Source: JAWPMV01 sp039819665 (GTDB lineage: Bacteria > Bacteroidota > Bacteroidia > J057). Taken from it: a DNA stretch of 64,000 bases. Where the stretch lies: assembly GCA_039819665.1 (NCBI GenBank), contig JBCBRM010000011.1, forward strand, positions 62,001-126,000. The letters run 5' to 3'. The translations under genes and the position numbers were made by a program. This document shows positions 27,103-36,271 of the stretch, one piece after another. Position 1 is the first letter of the stretch; each line of letters begins with the position of its first letter. The notes below the pieces were generated by a model. The model made no database searches and was not told the origin of the DNA. It worked only from the letters and a program-made list of their open reading frames with translations.

Positions 27103-27229
27103 TAAGAATAGCTTAAAACCATTAGCAATGACAAATTCAGTTCAAACATGGCCGGACTTCCGGCTATGCTTTTTTTGTAAATTGCCGTGATCGCATTTTT
27201 GGGGGCCAGGTTGGAAATAAGTAATCAGA

Positions 27230-27781
27230 ATGAAAGAAGAAGGTATGAGTGTGAAGAATAAAGAAGAAGCCATTCAAAGAGGAAATCAATATTTTAAAGA
27301 CCTATACAATGTAAGGGCCTATTCAGAAAAATTCTATGTTCTGGAAAATACGGTCCAGGAGCATGAACTGTGTTTTTCCATGGGGTGGCATTTGGAGAAA
27401 GAACGACATTTACCTTCTAGTCATTGGAGTGGAATCGCAGGAGGAGGACCATTATTCGTTTCCAAAATATCCTATCATATAGGTATAGCAGGTTCAGCTA
27501 TGTACTACGATGATGTGGGTGATTTTGAGTTATGGATTCAAGGCCTTGAGGCTTATCCAGTGCTTGTCATAAAATTCGAGAAGAAAAAGCTCAGTTCCTT
27601 GAAGACCCTGCTTGAACTCAATACTCCTCAATTATTGAAGAAAGTGAATGAGGATGAGGAAATACTCATAGAAGATGAAGATTATAGGTTGAAAGAATTG
27701 CAAACCCATATTGAAAAAGCCGGAATTATTTGCAAGTTTGAATGGAGGACGAAGGAGAGCGATAGAGAGACCTGGCCTTAA
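27230..27781 (+). CDS. Unknown protein, possibly YrhB/Imm35-like
   Basis: The protein has 183 residues, cytosolic by sequence. The central part (CFSMGWHLEKE ... WSGIAGGGPLFVSKISYHIGIAGS) loosely follows the pattern of YrhB/Imm35 domains, which have a G-x-x-P-[IL]-x-V strand followed by a glycine-rich turn. The C-terminal 70 residues are charged helices. I am not sure of the family. If it is an immunity-type domain, no toxin gene accompanies it. The next gene begins 12 bp later. Confidence 0.55.
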   Translation: MKEEGMSVKNKEEAIQRGNQYFKDLYNVRAYSEKFYVLENTVQEHELCFSMGWHLEKERHLPSSHWSGIAGGGPLFVSKISYHIGIAGSAMYYDDVGDFELWIQGLEAYPVLVIKFEKKKLSSLKTLLELNTPQLLKKVNEDEEILIEDEDYRLKELQTHIEKAGIICKFEWRTKESDRETWP

Positions 27782-27793
27782 GTAACTCATGCC

Positions 27794-28312
27794 ATGAAGC
27801 TGAAAAGCGTCCATCCGGAGTCCATCTCCGAACTTCAATCCATTTGTAAAACCGTCTACAGCATAAATTTTGGCAACCACTGGGAAGAAGGAGGGCTAGA
27901 GATGTATCTGGAAGCTCAATTTGGAGACTCCCGCATGGTAAAAGATTTAGCGGACCCAGATATTCTTTATTTTTTCATTGAGGATGCCGGGGAAAATATT
28001 GGTTTTGCCAAGGCTAAGCTCGATGTAGAAATGGAGGGCTTTCCTTCTTCTGGAATGGCCGAATTAGAAAAGATTTACATTCTTCCCCAGCATAAGGGAA
28101 AAGGTATTGGGCGCAAAGTAATGAAGCTGATCATAGATATCTGCAAGTCCCGAGCTATGGAGCATTTATTCCTCTGTGTGATTGATACCAATTATGCAGC
28201 TCAGGCTTTTTATGAAAAGCTGGGTTTTACTTTCCATTCTAAAATTAGGCTTGATGCGCCAAATTTTAAGGAGGAATTGAGGGGATTGAATAGAATGATA
28301 AAGGCTCTTTAG
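27794..28312 (+). CDS. GNAT-family N-acetyltransferase
   Basis: The protein has 172 residues. Motif A is KIYILPQHKGKGIGRKVMKLII, and the terminal NYAAQAFYEKLGFTFHSKIRL is typical of amino-acid or small-molecule acetyltransferases such as the PaiA-type group. It follows the unknown 183-residue protein by 12 bp, so the two are probably co-transcribed. A repeat element begins within 10 bp of its stop. Confidence 0.88.
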   Translation: MKLKSVHPESISELQSICKTVYSINFGNHWEEGGLEMYLEAQFGDSRMVKDLADPDILYFFIEDAGENIGFAKAKLDVEMEGFPSSGMAELEKIYILPQHKGKGIGRKVMKLIIDICKSRAMEHLFLCVIDTNYAAQAFYEKLGFTFHSKIRLDAPNFKEELRGLNRMIKAL

Positions 28313-28320
28313 TCTTTTTG

Positions 28321-28573
28321 CCACTTTTTTACAGAAAAAAGTGGCGCAAAAATCGGCAAGATTTTAAACCAGCCGCACTATCTGCCCCGACCACCATATC
28401 TTGCGGGCCAGCGCACTTAGGTAGGTACTGTGCAATGTGATTTCCATGTCACAAGACAAAATTAATTCAAATTGCCGCGTAGGAGATGGAACGGCTGGGG
28501 GCGGATGGAAAGCTGCGATGGCCTTGGTTTAGACGTTCCGATTTTTTGCTCCACTTTTTGAGAGAAAAAGTGG
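28321..28573. repeat. Intergenic repeat element, copy C, with hairpin inverted ends
   Basis: Each end is a hairpin: CCACTTTTTT/AAAAAAGTGG at 28321-28344 and CCACTTTTT/AAAAAGTGG at 28551-28573. Beyond each hairpin the ends continue as inverted repeats (GTGG-CGCAAAAATCGG inward from the left, its partner CGATTTTTTGCTCCAC on the right). Internal words CCAGCCGCACT and GCGGGCCAGCGCA match copies A and B. It fills the 304-bp space between convergent genes, so it could terminate both. Confidence 0.75.
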
Positions 28574-28616
28574 AAAAGGAAATTCATAAACTAAATAGAA
28601 AATGAAATCTAAAAAC

Positions 28617-28982
28617 CTAAAAGAAATTAGATAGAAAAAGCCCAAACTGGGCAATCCCCTCCCTCGCAATAGCAAACTGCGAAATCGCATAACTGGCAAC
28701 CGCAAATTGCCCGATGGAAAACATCGAAAGCGAGAATTGAGAAATGCTAAAAAGTCCCACGCCAAATTGGCCGATATTCACCACACCAACCGCATACTGC
28801 CCAATTGCAAATATTCCTTTGGCAGGAACGGGCTTCTTTCGATCCTCATATTTGAAAGAAATGTGTAGGAGTGGAATGCCCCAAAGATGAGTTTTGGATT
28901 TGTATTCATATCCACAGGGGAAGGATTTGGCGCTACAACATCCGATAACTGTATTTGTTGATGATTTCATTGACGTGGCCAT
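28617..28982 (-). CDS. Short protein with hydrophobic pentapeptide repeats
   Basis: The protein has 121 residues. After an N-terminal part (about 1-52, with CC and YEYKSKTHLWGIPLLH), residues ~53-112 are twelve tandem five-residue units of the form [GSA]-x-[FY]-[ASG]-[VIL]. Examples are GQYAV, GQFGV, SQFSL and GQFAV. They pair into six decapeptides with a near-constant I-x-Q-[FY]. This fits a right-handed quadrilateral beta-helix like pentapeptide-repeat proteins, here three coils long and very apolar. The partner is unknown. The N-terminal YEYKSK...GIPL motif is shared by similar small proteins in other bacteria, as far as I recall. Confidence 0.75.
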   Translation of the reverse strand: MATSMKSSTNTVIGCCSAKSFPCGYEYKSKTHLWGIPLLHISFKYEDRKKPVPAKGIFAIGQYAVGVVNIGQFGVGLFSISQFSLSMFSIGQFAVASYAISQFAIAREGIAQFGLFLSNFF

Positions 28983-29011
28983 TAAGTGAGAAGAAACACT
29001 ACTTAATAGAT

Positions 29012-29051
29012 GAAAAGGAGCCGGAAATAGTTGGAAGCCCGGCTCCTTTTC
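29012..29051. terminator. Strong bidirectional hairpin terminator
   Basis: A perfect 13-bp stem GAAAAGGAGCCGG (29012-29024) / CCGGCTCCTTTTC (29039-29051) carries A- and T-runs at its base. It lies 10 bp past the stop of the minus-strand peptidase gene, so it ends that transcript before the pentapeptide-repeat gene. Confidence 0.8.
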
Positions 29052-29060
29052 TTCATTTTT

Positions 29061-31139
29061 TTATCTGGAGAGTTTATCCTCCAGAACCAGGTTCTCAATG
29101 AAAAACTCCATCATACGCTCATAATCCATAGCGGTGTGTCCTCGATCCGGACCTATCTGTACCTCAAAGCTCTTTCTAGCTCTTTGTAAAGCTTGAATAA
29201 GCTGAAGGGAATTGGAAGGATGGACATTGTTATCATTGGTCCCATAATAAATCATCAAACGGCCCTGTAAATCCGCAGCATAGTTCATGAGACTAGAAGC
29301 CTCATAGCCTTCCTTATTATTCTCCAGGAGATTCATATAGCGCTCCGTGTAGATATTATCATAGTTTCTCCAATCCGTAACTGCCGAATTTGCTACTGCT
29401 ACATGGAAAACTTCAGGATGTCTAAGCAAGCAAGTAGCTGCTGTTGTTCCTCCATAAGAAGTACCATATACTCCCACACGATCTTTGTCAAAGTAAGGAC
29501 GATCATAAAGAGATTTAACCCCTTCTGCAAAGTCATCCATTTCAACAATTCCCAGATTGCCATAAAGAGCATCCAAAAAGTGTTTGCCTCTGCCTCCAGT
29601 ATTTCTTCCATCGATGTCTGCTACCAAAAAGCCGTATTCGGTAAGGGGATTTGGATAGGTAAAGTTTTCTCTAAATTCATTGGTGCCAGGTCCTCCGTAG
29701 TTTGCCAGAAGCAGTGGATATTTTTTGTTAGGATCGAAATTGGAGGGGAAATGAAGCATACCATGAAGTTTTGTTTTTCCATCGGCTGAAGTGAAAGTGA
29801 AGACTTCAACTTTCTTTAATCCCAATTCCTCAAACTTACTCAGATCACTCTTGGCTAGTTCAGTAATTATTTTCCCTTTGGCATCCACCAGTTGAGTAAA
29901 GGGAGGAATGTCATGTGTTTGGGCGACATCTACAAAATATTTTCCATCTGGAGATACGGTTACGGAATGATTGAAAGCAGGATCAGTAAGTCTTACTTCA
30001 TTTTCTCCATTCATATCTACCCGGTGAAGCTGCATTTTCATATGGTTATCTCCGGATCGGGCCATATAGTATAGTTGACCCGCCTCTTCATCAATTTTCA
30101 CCACGCGCCCAACCTCAAATTCATGCTGGCTTAAAGCATGAATCAAGCCTTCAGTGAAAGAGTAGAGGTAATAGTTTTTAAAACCTGTTCTTTCTGATGC
30201 CCAAATAAAACGCTTTCCATCTTCCAGGATATGCATCTCAGGCGTATTTTTCGTGAAGCTTTTTAACCACTCCTCACGAACGACAACTCGGGATTTTCCG
30301 GTAGTGGGATCTGCTGCACAATACTCCATAATATCCTGCTTTCTGTTGGTGCGGTGGTACAGTAATTCTTTGCCATCTGGCGACCAATCGATCCCATACA
30401 AATAGGTGCCAGGCTCATCATCACTAAATTCTTTTCCTTCACGTGTATTCAATAAGACTGTCTCTTTGCTTTCCAAATCATAAACCATCAAATCCACGGG
30501 AAGATTTTGCGCTCCCACTTTTGGATAGGCTTCTATTTCAACAGAATCCTGGATTTTGGTTTGATGATAGAGAACATAGTATTTCTTGGAGCCTTTTTCA
30601 TTGAATCGGTAAAAGGCAATTTTTTTCCCATCCGGGGACCACCACATGGCAGTATTTTGTCCCAACTCCTCGCCATAGACCCAGGTAGCAATTCCATATT
30701 TCAACTGATTGTCCATATTGCCATCAGTAGTAATCGCATAAGATTCACTACCATCAGGCTTGCTGATGTACATGTTGCGCTCATGGGTATAAGCTTTCAG
30801 GCTACCATCCGGAGAATCGGCTGAACTATATTGCCGCCCTCTCGCTGGACCGTTCCAGCGCCTTCTTCCTTGTCTTCTTTTGGCCTTTCCTATATCGGTA
30901 GCCTTTTTCTTTTTTACATCATAACTCCACTGTCTTCCATCTTTGGCATATTCAAAAGATTTTCCATCCTCACTCCATTCCACGCTCAGCCTTCCCATTT
31001 TTACAGAGGAATAAATTTGAGGAGCAACTTGTTTATACTGCTCATAGCCGGGCATTTTTTTTAGCCTGTCCTGTGCTTGAGATTGGAAGGGAAAGAAAAA
31101 TAGTAGGCCTATTAGATAGATGAGTCCTTTATGGTTCAT
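29061..31139 (-). CDS. S9 dipeptidyl peptidase (DPP-IV-like)
   Basis: The protein has 692 residues with a signal peptide (about 1-22, ending SQAQ). An N-terminal DPPIV beta-propeller (about 80-460, with SPDGKKIAFYRFNE and WASERTGFKNYYLYS) precedes the S9 hydrolase domain. The catalytic Ser561 is in GTSYGG, Asp636 in YYGTNDNNVHP and His668 in DRGHTAMD. It should cleave dipeptides from the N-terminus of peptides in the periplasm, typically after Pro. The Glu pair that binds the free N-terminus in DPP-IV is plausibly VYGEELGQ. It is a single gene. Confidence 0.93.
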   Translation of the reverse strand: MNHKGLIYLIGLLFFFPFQSQAQDRLKKMPGYEQYKQVAPQIYSSVKMGRLSVEWSEDGKSFEYAKDGRQWSYDVKKKKATDIGKAKRRQGRRRWNGPARGRQYSSADSPDGSLKAYTHERNMYISKPDGSESYAITTDGNMDNQLKYGIATWVYGEELGQNTAMWWSPDGKKIAFYRFNEKGSKKYYVLYHQTKIQDSVEIEAYPKVGAQNLPVDLMVYDLESKETVLLNTREGKEFSDDEPGTYLYGIDWSPDGKELLYHRTNRKQDIMEYCAADPTTGKSRVVVREEWLKSFTKNTPEMHILEDGKRFIWASERTGFKNYYLYSFTEGLIHALSQHEFEVGRVVKIDEEAGQLYYMARSGDNHMKMQLHRVDMNGENEVRLTDPAFNHSVTVSPDGKYFVDVAQTHDIPPFTQLVDAKGKIITELAKSDLSKFEELGLKKVEVFTFTSADGKTKLHGMLHFPSNFDPNKKYPLLLANYGGPGTNEFRENFTYPNPLTEYGFLVADIDGRNTGGRGKHFLDALYGNLGIVEMDDFAEGVKSLYDRPYFDKDRVGVYGTSYGGTTAATCLLRHPEVFHVAVANSAVTDWRNYDNIYTERYMNLLENNKEGYEASSLMNYAADLQGRLMIYYGTNDNNVHPSNSLQLIQALQRARKSFEVQIGPDRGHTAMDYERMMEFFIENLVLEDKLSR

Positions 31140-31258
31140 GTTTATTGCTTAGCGTTGGTATTGGAAAAATGATTGAACTAAGCTACGCAATTTCAGCGAA
31201 TTTGAAATTTTTCTAATCTCCACTAAAGGATATATTTGCAAACAAAGCTTCACATCTT

Positions 31259-31792
31259 ATGTCGCCAAGTCCTTATAAAACTTTTGAAACGGAAAGGCTT
31301 ATTCTGAGGCCTACCCATGAATCTGATGCAGCCTATATTCTTGAAATTATGAATACGCCGAAATGGATTAAGAATATTGGTGATCGAAAAGTCCATTCAG
31401 AAGCGGCTGCCATAAAATATATCCAGGAACGAATGCTGCCACAATTGGAGCGTTTGGGCTATTCCAATTACACGGTTATTCGCAAATCGGATGGAGTAAA
31501 AATGGGATCTTGCGGATTATATGATAGGGAAGGACTAGATGGCATTGACATTGGATTTGCCTTTTTGCCTGCCTATGAAAAAAAGGGCTATGCCTATGAA
31601 GCTTCTTCCCGGATCATGAAAGCCGCCATTGAGGACTTTGGGATTGGACTGATCAAGGCAATTACCATTCCCAGCAATACAGCTTCTCAAAAACTGCTGG
31701 AGAAATTAGGGCTAAAATTTCAGAAACGATTCTTCATGGAAGGGGACTCCGAAGAGCTTATGCTGTATCAGTGGGAAGTTGAATCGGATTGA
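31259..31792 (+). CDS. RimJ/RimL-type GNAT acetyltransferase
   Basis: The protein has 177 residues opening with the family start FETERLILRPTHESDAAYILEIMNTPKW. It contains DIGFAFLPAYEKKGYAYEASSRIMKAA and ends with the KAITIPSNTASQKLLEKLGLKF segment. It acetylates an amine on a protein or small molecule; which one is unknown. A TATATTTG box at 31231-31238 is a good -7 element for its promoter, although no clear -33 box sits at the right distance. Confidence 0.9.
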   Translation: MSPSPYKTFETERLILRPTHESDAAYILEIMNTPKWIKNIGDRKVHSEAAAIKYIQERMLPQLERLGYSNYTVIRKSDGVKMGSCGLYDREGLDGIDIGFAFLPAYEKKGYAYEASSRIMKAAIEDFGIGLIKAITIPSNTASQKLLEKLGLKFQKRFFMEGDSEELMLYQWEVESD

Positions 31793-31840
31793 GTCATTTG
31801 ATTGCTATTGTCAGCAATTGAGTTCAGAATTCGTTTGTAT

Positions 31841-31870
31841 AAAAAATCAGGGAAGTCCGAAGACCTCCCC
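31841..31870 (-). terminator. Terminator of threonine synthase gene
   Basis: On the minus strand a GGGAGGTC stem closes over a TTCG tetraloop with GACTTCCC and is followed by TGATTTTTT. This is a textbook intrinsic terminator 24 bp past the gene. Confidence 0.85.
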
Positions 31871-31893
31871 GATGAGTTTGGATGTAAAATCCT

Positions 31894-33045
31894 TTAGACA
31901 AAATTCTCCATGTACTTATAAATCGTTCCAGTGTTGAGGAGTACAACACGCATATCTTTTGTGATCCATTGATTTGTCAGGAGTTTTTGGTATGCTTTAT
32001 AAACTGCTGCACCTTCTGGCGAAAGCAGGATACCATATTTCTGGGCGAACTGATGGATAGATGATTCTATTTCTTTTTCAGCGACCTTAAGGGCCTTTCC
32101 TTTTCCCTGGTAAAGGATATTGAGAATCAGTTCATCTCCAAATGCAGAGGGTACTCTCAATCCATTAGCCTGGCTGATAGCTGGATGTTTGAATGTTTGA
32201 GCTTTGGATTTACCAGCCTCAAAAGCCTCTACGATAGGATAGCAGGCTTCACTTTGTACTGCCACCATACGAGGCATTTTGCCTGCTACCCATCCTAGCT
32301 GCATCATCTCTTCAAAGGCTTTCCAAATCCCGATCAAACCTGTGCCACCACCCGTTGGATACACGATTACATCTGGTATTTCCCAATTGAGTTGTTCGGC
32401 GATTTCATATCCCATAGTCTTTTTCCCCTCCAGTCGATAAGGCTCTTTGAGGGTAGACAGATCGAAACAATCTTCCAAACCATCTTCTTTTATCTGAGCT
32501 GCGCAATCTCCAATATTTCCATCAATCAATTTTACTTTCGCCCCAAAAAATTCACACTCTTTTGCAAAAGTCTTAGGCGTTTCTTTCGGCATATACACAT
32601 AAGCTTCCATCCCTGCTTTAGTACAATAGGCACTCATCGCTCCTCCCGCATTTCCGGCAGTCGGTATTACACATTTTGTGATGCCCAATTCTTTTGCTTT
32701 TGAGATAGCCATAGCCAGTCCGCGAGCTTTAAAAGATCCAGTGGGATTCGATGCTTCATCTTTGAGGAAGAGCTTCTCCTCAAGAGAAATCAAGGGAGTC
32801 CCCCCTTCGCCCAGACTTACAATATTTTCATCCCATTCAACTGGAAGCAATTTACGATATCGCCACATCCCTTCATACGAATTATCAATCAGGTCCATGA
32901 TGGGATATTCATCCAACTCATAACAGGCCCAAAGAGGTTTTTCTGCATTTGAATAGGTTTGGACTTTATTCTTCGCGTAAAAATCGCCGTATTTAGAACA
33001 CCTCAAGTGCGAAAATAACGTTCTTATAATGGTAGGATGCTGCAT
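31894..33045 (-). CDS. thrC: Threonine synthase
   Basis: The protein has 383 residues. It is a PLP-dependent fold-type II enzyme converting O-phosphohomoserine to threonine. The PLP lysine is Lys106 in NPTGSFKARG, the phosphate loop is PTGGGTGLIG, and the opening RCSKYG with SLGEGGTPLI matches the plant/archaeal-type (YrhB-independent, class I) branch rather than the longer E. coli type. It stands alone, without thrA or thrB nearby, and diverges from an AraC regulator 91 bp away. Other fold-II ammonia-lyases are possible, but the N-terminal Cys/GEGGTP pattern favours threonine synthase. Confidence 0.85.
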   Translation of the reverse strand: MQHPTIIRTLFSHLRCSKYGDFYAKNKVQTYSNAEKPLWACYELDEYPIMDLIDNSYEGMWRYRKLLPVEWDENIVSLGEGGTPLISLEEKLFLKDEASNPTGSFKARGLAMAISKAKELGITKCVIPTAGNAGGAMSAYCTKAGMEAYVYMPKETPKTFAKECEFFGAKVKLIDGNIGDCAAQIKEDGLEDCFDLSTLKEPYRLEGKKTMGYEIAEQLNWEIPDVIVYPTGGGTGLIGIWKAFEEMMQLGWVAGKMPRMVAVQSEACYPIVEAFEAGKSKAQTFKHPAISQANGLRVPSAFGDELILNILYQGKGKALKVAEKEIESSIHQFAQKYGILLSPEGAAVYKAYQKLLTNQWITKDMRVVLLNTGTIYKYMENFV

Positions 33046-33136
33046 GAATGTTGGATGTTTAATCTTGATTCAAGTTCCTCATTCTTGTTCTCCCTCACAT
33101 CCTCAATCTTGACTTTGCGATATATAATCTTGCTAA

Positions 33137-33985
33137 ATGGCATTAGTCGACCATACCCAAACAAAACAGAAACAACACTCTTTTCGAGTGGAGTTGAGGG
33201 AACATCCTGTTCAGCAAAAAGGGATGCATTTCCATCCGGAATTTCAGATAAGTCTGATTTTAAGTGGAAAAGGCTATGTGAGAATTGCCAATCATGAGCA
33301 TTCGATTCAAAAGGGGGAAATCCTTTTAGTAGGTCCTGATCTCCCTCACGAAATTGGACAAGAAAAGCATGGCCCCCATGAAGAGCTTCATCTAATTAGC
33401 ATTTACTTTTTACCAACAGTATTCGGTAAGCATTTTTTCAGCCTACCTGAAATGAATGAGATTGAGGAGATGCTAGACGAAAGCAAAAGAGGAATTATCT
33501 GGCAAGCGATTCAAAGTAGGCACCTCAATCATTTGTTCCTTTCTCTGAGAAGGACTCATGCCGCCAATCGGATCATCCAATTGCTGGCCTTATTGAATAA
33601 GCTGGGAGGGAGAAAGGAGCGTCAACTTTTGAATCCCCACAATCTTGTGAAAGAGAAGCAGTATGCGGATAGTACTTATAGCAAGATTATGAATTATATC
33701 TACCAGAACTTCGATAAACCTATCAGTCTGGAGGAAATGGCTGAACTTGTTAACTTAAATAAGTATTCCTTTTGTCGTTATTTCAAGCGAATGACCCAAA
33801 TGTCATTTGTAAGTTACCTCAATGAATTTCGTATCAGCAAAGCTTGCAGCTTTCTCAGCTCCGACACTTACAATATTAGCCAAATCGGATATCTGGTTGG
33901 CTTCAATACCTTGTCCAATTTCTACCGTCAATTCCAAAAGGTGATGAACTGTACCCCCACGGAGTATCGCCAGGAAATGGGATAA
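33137..33985 (+). CDS. AraC-family regulator with N-terminal cupin
   Basis: The protein has 282 residues. An AraC-type cupin sensor (about 15-110) contains the metal/sugar-pocket words HFHPEFQISLILSGKG and GPDLPHEIG. The double HTH (about 180-282) contains KPISLEEMAELVNLNKYSFCRYFKRMT and IGYLVGFNTLSNFYRQFQK. Regulators of this type respond to sugars. It is divergent from thrC and just upstream of a GNAT gene; its targets are not evident. Confidence 0.92.
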   Translation: MALVDHTQTKQKQHSFRVELREHPVQQKGMHFHPEFQISLILSGKGYVRIANHEHSIQKGEILLVGPDLPHEIGQEKHGPHEELHLISIYFLPTVFGKHFFSLPEMNEIEEMLDESKRGIIWQAIQSRHLNHLFLSLRRTHAANRIIQLLALLNKLGGRKERQLLNPHNLVKEKQYADSTYSKIMNYIYQNFDKPISLEEMAELVNLNKYSFCRYFKRMTQMSFVSYLNEFRISKACSFLSSDTYNISQIGYLVGFNTLSNFYRQFQKVMNCTPTEYRQEMG

Positions 33986-34009
33986 ATCCCTGCTTTAATC
34001 TAAACACAC

Positions 34010-34501
34010 ATGATCCTTGAAATCGAATTGGCTCCAAAATCTCAGAGACCGGTTCTCAGACAATTAATGGAATTGTATTGCTATGATTTTAGTGAATATG
34101 ATGACCTGGAACTCAATGAACATGGATATTATGCTTATTCCTATTTGGATTATTACTGGACAGAAGAAGATCGACATCCATATTTGATTAAAGTCGATGG
34201 CAACTTGGCGGGTTTCGTTTTGGTGAATCAGCATTTTGTCAAACTACGGCCACCAGGACATACCATAGCTGAATTCTTTATCATGAGGAAATACCGCAAA
34301 CAAGGTCTGGTCAAACGGGTTGCTTTCGAGATATTTGATAAATATGGCGGCTCCTGGGAGGTAGCTCAGCAATTATCCAATAAACCCTCACTGGTCTTCT
34401 GGGAGAAGGTAATAAAAGACTATGTCGAGGACTGGAGTAGGGTAAAGGTTTATGAAGTGGAAAAAAAGCAGATAATGGTTTTTGAGGAAAAGGGGAATTG
34501 A
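34010..34501 (+). CDS. GNAT-family N-acetyltransferase
   Basis: The protein has 163 residues. The EFFIMRKYRKQGLVKRVAFEIF segment is motif A, following the GFVLVNQH strand. It starts 24 bp after the AraC stop, which suggests co-transcription. The substrate is unknown. The C-terminal VYEVEKKQIMVFEEK strand completes the fold. Confidence 0.82.
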   Translation: MILEIELAPKSQRPVLRQLMELYCYDFSEYDDLELNEHGYYAYSYLDYYWTEEDRHPYLIKVDGNLAGFVLVNQHFVKLRPPGHTIAEFFIMRKYRKQGLVKRVAFEIFDKYGGSWEVAQQLSNKPSLVFWEKVIKDYVEDWSRVKVYEVEKKQIMVFEEKGN

Positions 34502-34585
34502 GAATTTGATTTTAATGTATTCTTTTTGGTCTAGTTGATTTCACTTATAATCGTCATATTAGGAAATCTACACAATTCCCTAATC

Positions 34586-36034
34586 ATGAAATCCTTCTCA
34601 CTTTCAATTATTCTACTAAGCCTGGTTCTGTCAAATTCTCTATTCTCCCAAAAAGCAGGGGACATCCAGTGGACTTCCTCCTTCCTTGAGGAAGAGATCA
34701 ATACAGAAGGGATGAAATTTGGCTACCTCTATGTTCCGGAAAATTATTCGGAAGAGGATAGCAGATTATGGAAAATGGCCTTTATCCTGCTTAAAGCCAG
34801 AAGAGACGTTTCTGAAAAGGTCGCCAGCATTTATTTTATGGGAGGCTGGGGGGCCAAAGGAATTAATCATGTCGACTTTTATCGAAATCATTCTTTAGCA
34901 TATAAAGGTGACCTGATCATCTTTGATTATCGGGGAAGTGGATACTCTGAACCTACATTTTGTCAGGATTTACCCACCCAGGTCTATGAGGCGGTTTCGG
35001 CAAATATGACCTATGAGGAATTTCAGGAGAAACAGCATTCTTTTCTGAATGCGTGTCTGGATGAAATGGAGGCAAAGAACATTGATTACAATCAATTTGG
35101 GACAAATACCAAAGCTAGAGATGCCATTCTCCTCGCGGAAAAGTTGGGATATGAAAGCTACAATCTCTTTGGGGTTTCTTATGGCACTAAAACTATTCTT
35201 CAATACCTCCGACAAAGCACAAAAAATATCAGATCTGTAATTCTGGATTCAAATTGTCCCCTCGATTATCCTATCAATAGTGCCATGGCCTCTGATTATG
35301 CCCGAAGCCTACATCTGATTTTTGAAGATTGTACTAGTGATGTAAAATGTAAGACGAAATATCCTCAGTTGAAAGAACGGTATTTGGAAATGCTAGCCTC
35401 TTTGGAAGAAAGACCCCTTAAGGTAAAACTTCCTCAAAAGGAGGTCTTATACCTAAATCGCCAGGAATTGAATGCCCTTGTACACCAACTGTTATATGAA
35501 GAAGATTACTATCCCTATGTTCCTAAAATCATCAAGAAACTTTCTAACAGAAATAAGCTTTATTTAAATCGTCTATTAAGGGGAATTGAGGAATTGTTGA
35601 AAGACAATTATAATGGATTGGGGCTTTGCAATTATATCTACGATCATAAATCCATGCAAGAGGAGGCAAAACAGATTCGCTTGGATGCTTTAGCGAAGTC
35701 GGCTGACTTTGACTTATTTGATGGCTATCGAAAATTCTTCGAGCAGGATGGACGATTTGAAGTGAATGATGCACAAACTAAACTCCCACAAATCGACGTG
35801 CCGGCTTTAATTCTTGCCGGTAAATATGATCCTATTACTCCGCCCTATTATTCGGAATCTATCCGGAAATACTTTTCCCAACATCAATATTTCGAGCTCC
35901 CCTTCAGCGGACATGGAGCCAGCGGAAATTATTGTGGACGTCAATTGACGGATGCCTTTTTGAAAAATCCGGAAAGTCCTAAATTGCCTCCTTGTTTGGA
36001 ATGGGTAAAGGAGGAGAAGATAGAGTTTAAATGA
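34586..36034 (+). CDS. Exported alpha/beta hydrolase, TAP/prolyl aminopeptidase-like
   Basis: The protein has 482 residues from the ATG at 34586, chosen because it opens a signal peptide (MKSFSLSIILLSLVLSNSLFSQ). An upstream TTG would add 17 residues. The hydrolase fold has the IIFDYRGSGYSEP strand, nucleophile Ser198 in GVSYGT, Asp in LAGKYDPITP and His in FSGHGASG. The C-terminal part matches the TAP-like extension of tripeptidyl aminopeptidases (S33). A 22-bp perfect inverted repeat follows its stop. Confidence 0.88.
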   Translation: MKSFSLSIILLSLVLSNSLFSQKAGDIQWTSSFLEEEINTEGMKFGYLYVPENYSEEDSRLWKMAFILLKARRDVSEKVASIYFMGGWGAKGINHVDFYRNHSLAYKGDLIIFDYRGSGYSEPTFCQDLPTQVYEAVSANMTYEEFQEKQHSFLNACLDEMEAKNIDYNQFGTNTKARDAILLAEKLGYESYNLFGVSYGTKTILQYLRQSTKNIRSVILDSNCPLDYPINSAMASDYARSLHLIFEDCTSDVKCKTKYPQLKERYLEMLASLEERPLKVKLPQKEVLYLNRQELNALVHQLLYEEDYYPYVPKIIKKLSNRNKLYLNRLLRGIEELLKDNYNGLGLCNYIYDHKSMQEEAKQIRLDALAKSADFDLFDGYRKFFEQDGRFEVNDAQTKLPQIDVPALILAGKYDPITPPYYSESIRKYFSQHQYFELPFSGHGASGNYCGRQLTDAFLKNPESPKLPPCLEWVKEEKIEFK

Positions 36035-36057
36035 CCCAGCAAAGGCACTGTCAGTTC

Positions 36058-36144
36058 GAGCCCATATCAAAGGCGAAGCAATCCCTCCTTTACTCAAATT
36101 AGTAATAGGAATGAAGAAGATGGCTTCGCCTTTGATATGGGCTC
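36058..36144. repeat. 22-bp perfect inverted repeat with 43-base spacer
   Basis: Arms at 36058-36079 and 36123-36144 pair perfectly (core CATATCAAAGGCGAAGC). Outside them CTGTCA/TGACAG pairs again after a few mismatches, so the stem could reach about 30 bp. No T-run follows. It resembles the GTCA-starting REP class rather than an intrinsic terminator, and it sits between two same-strand genes. Confidence 0.8.
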
Positions 36145-36271
36145 CAATGACAGATAGCTCTGTTATGATTTAGATTATTCCGTTCAAAATCGACCAATCC
36201 TTTCCCTCAATAGTCCAAGCAGCTTTTTCGAAAGCAGCTTTCTCCTATATTTGAGCTTAAAGAACACCCAG

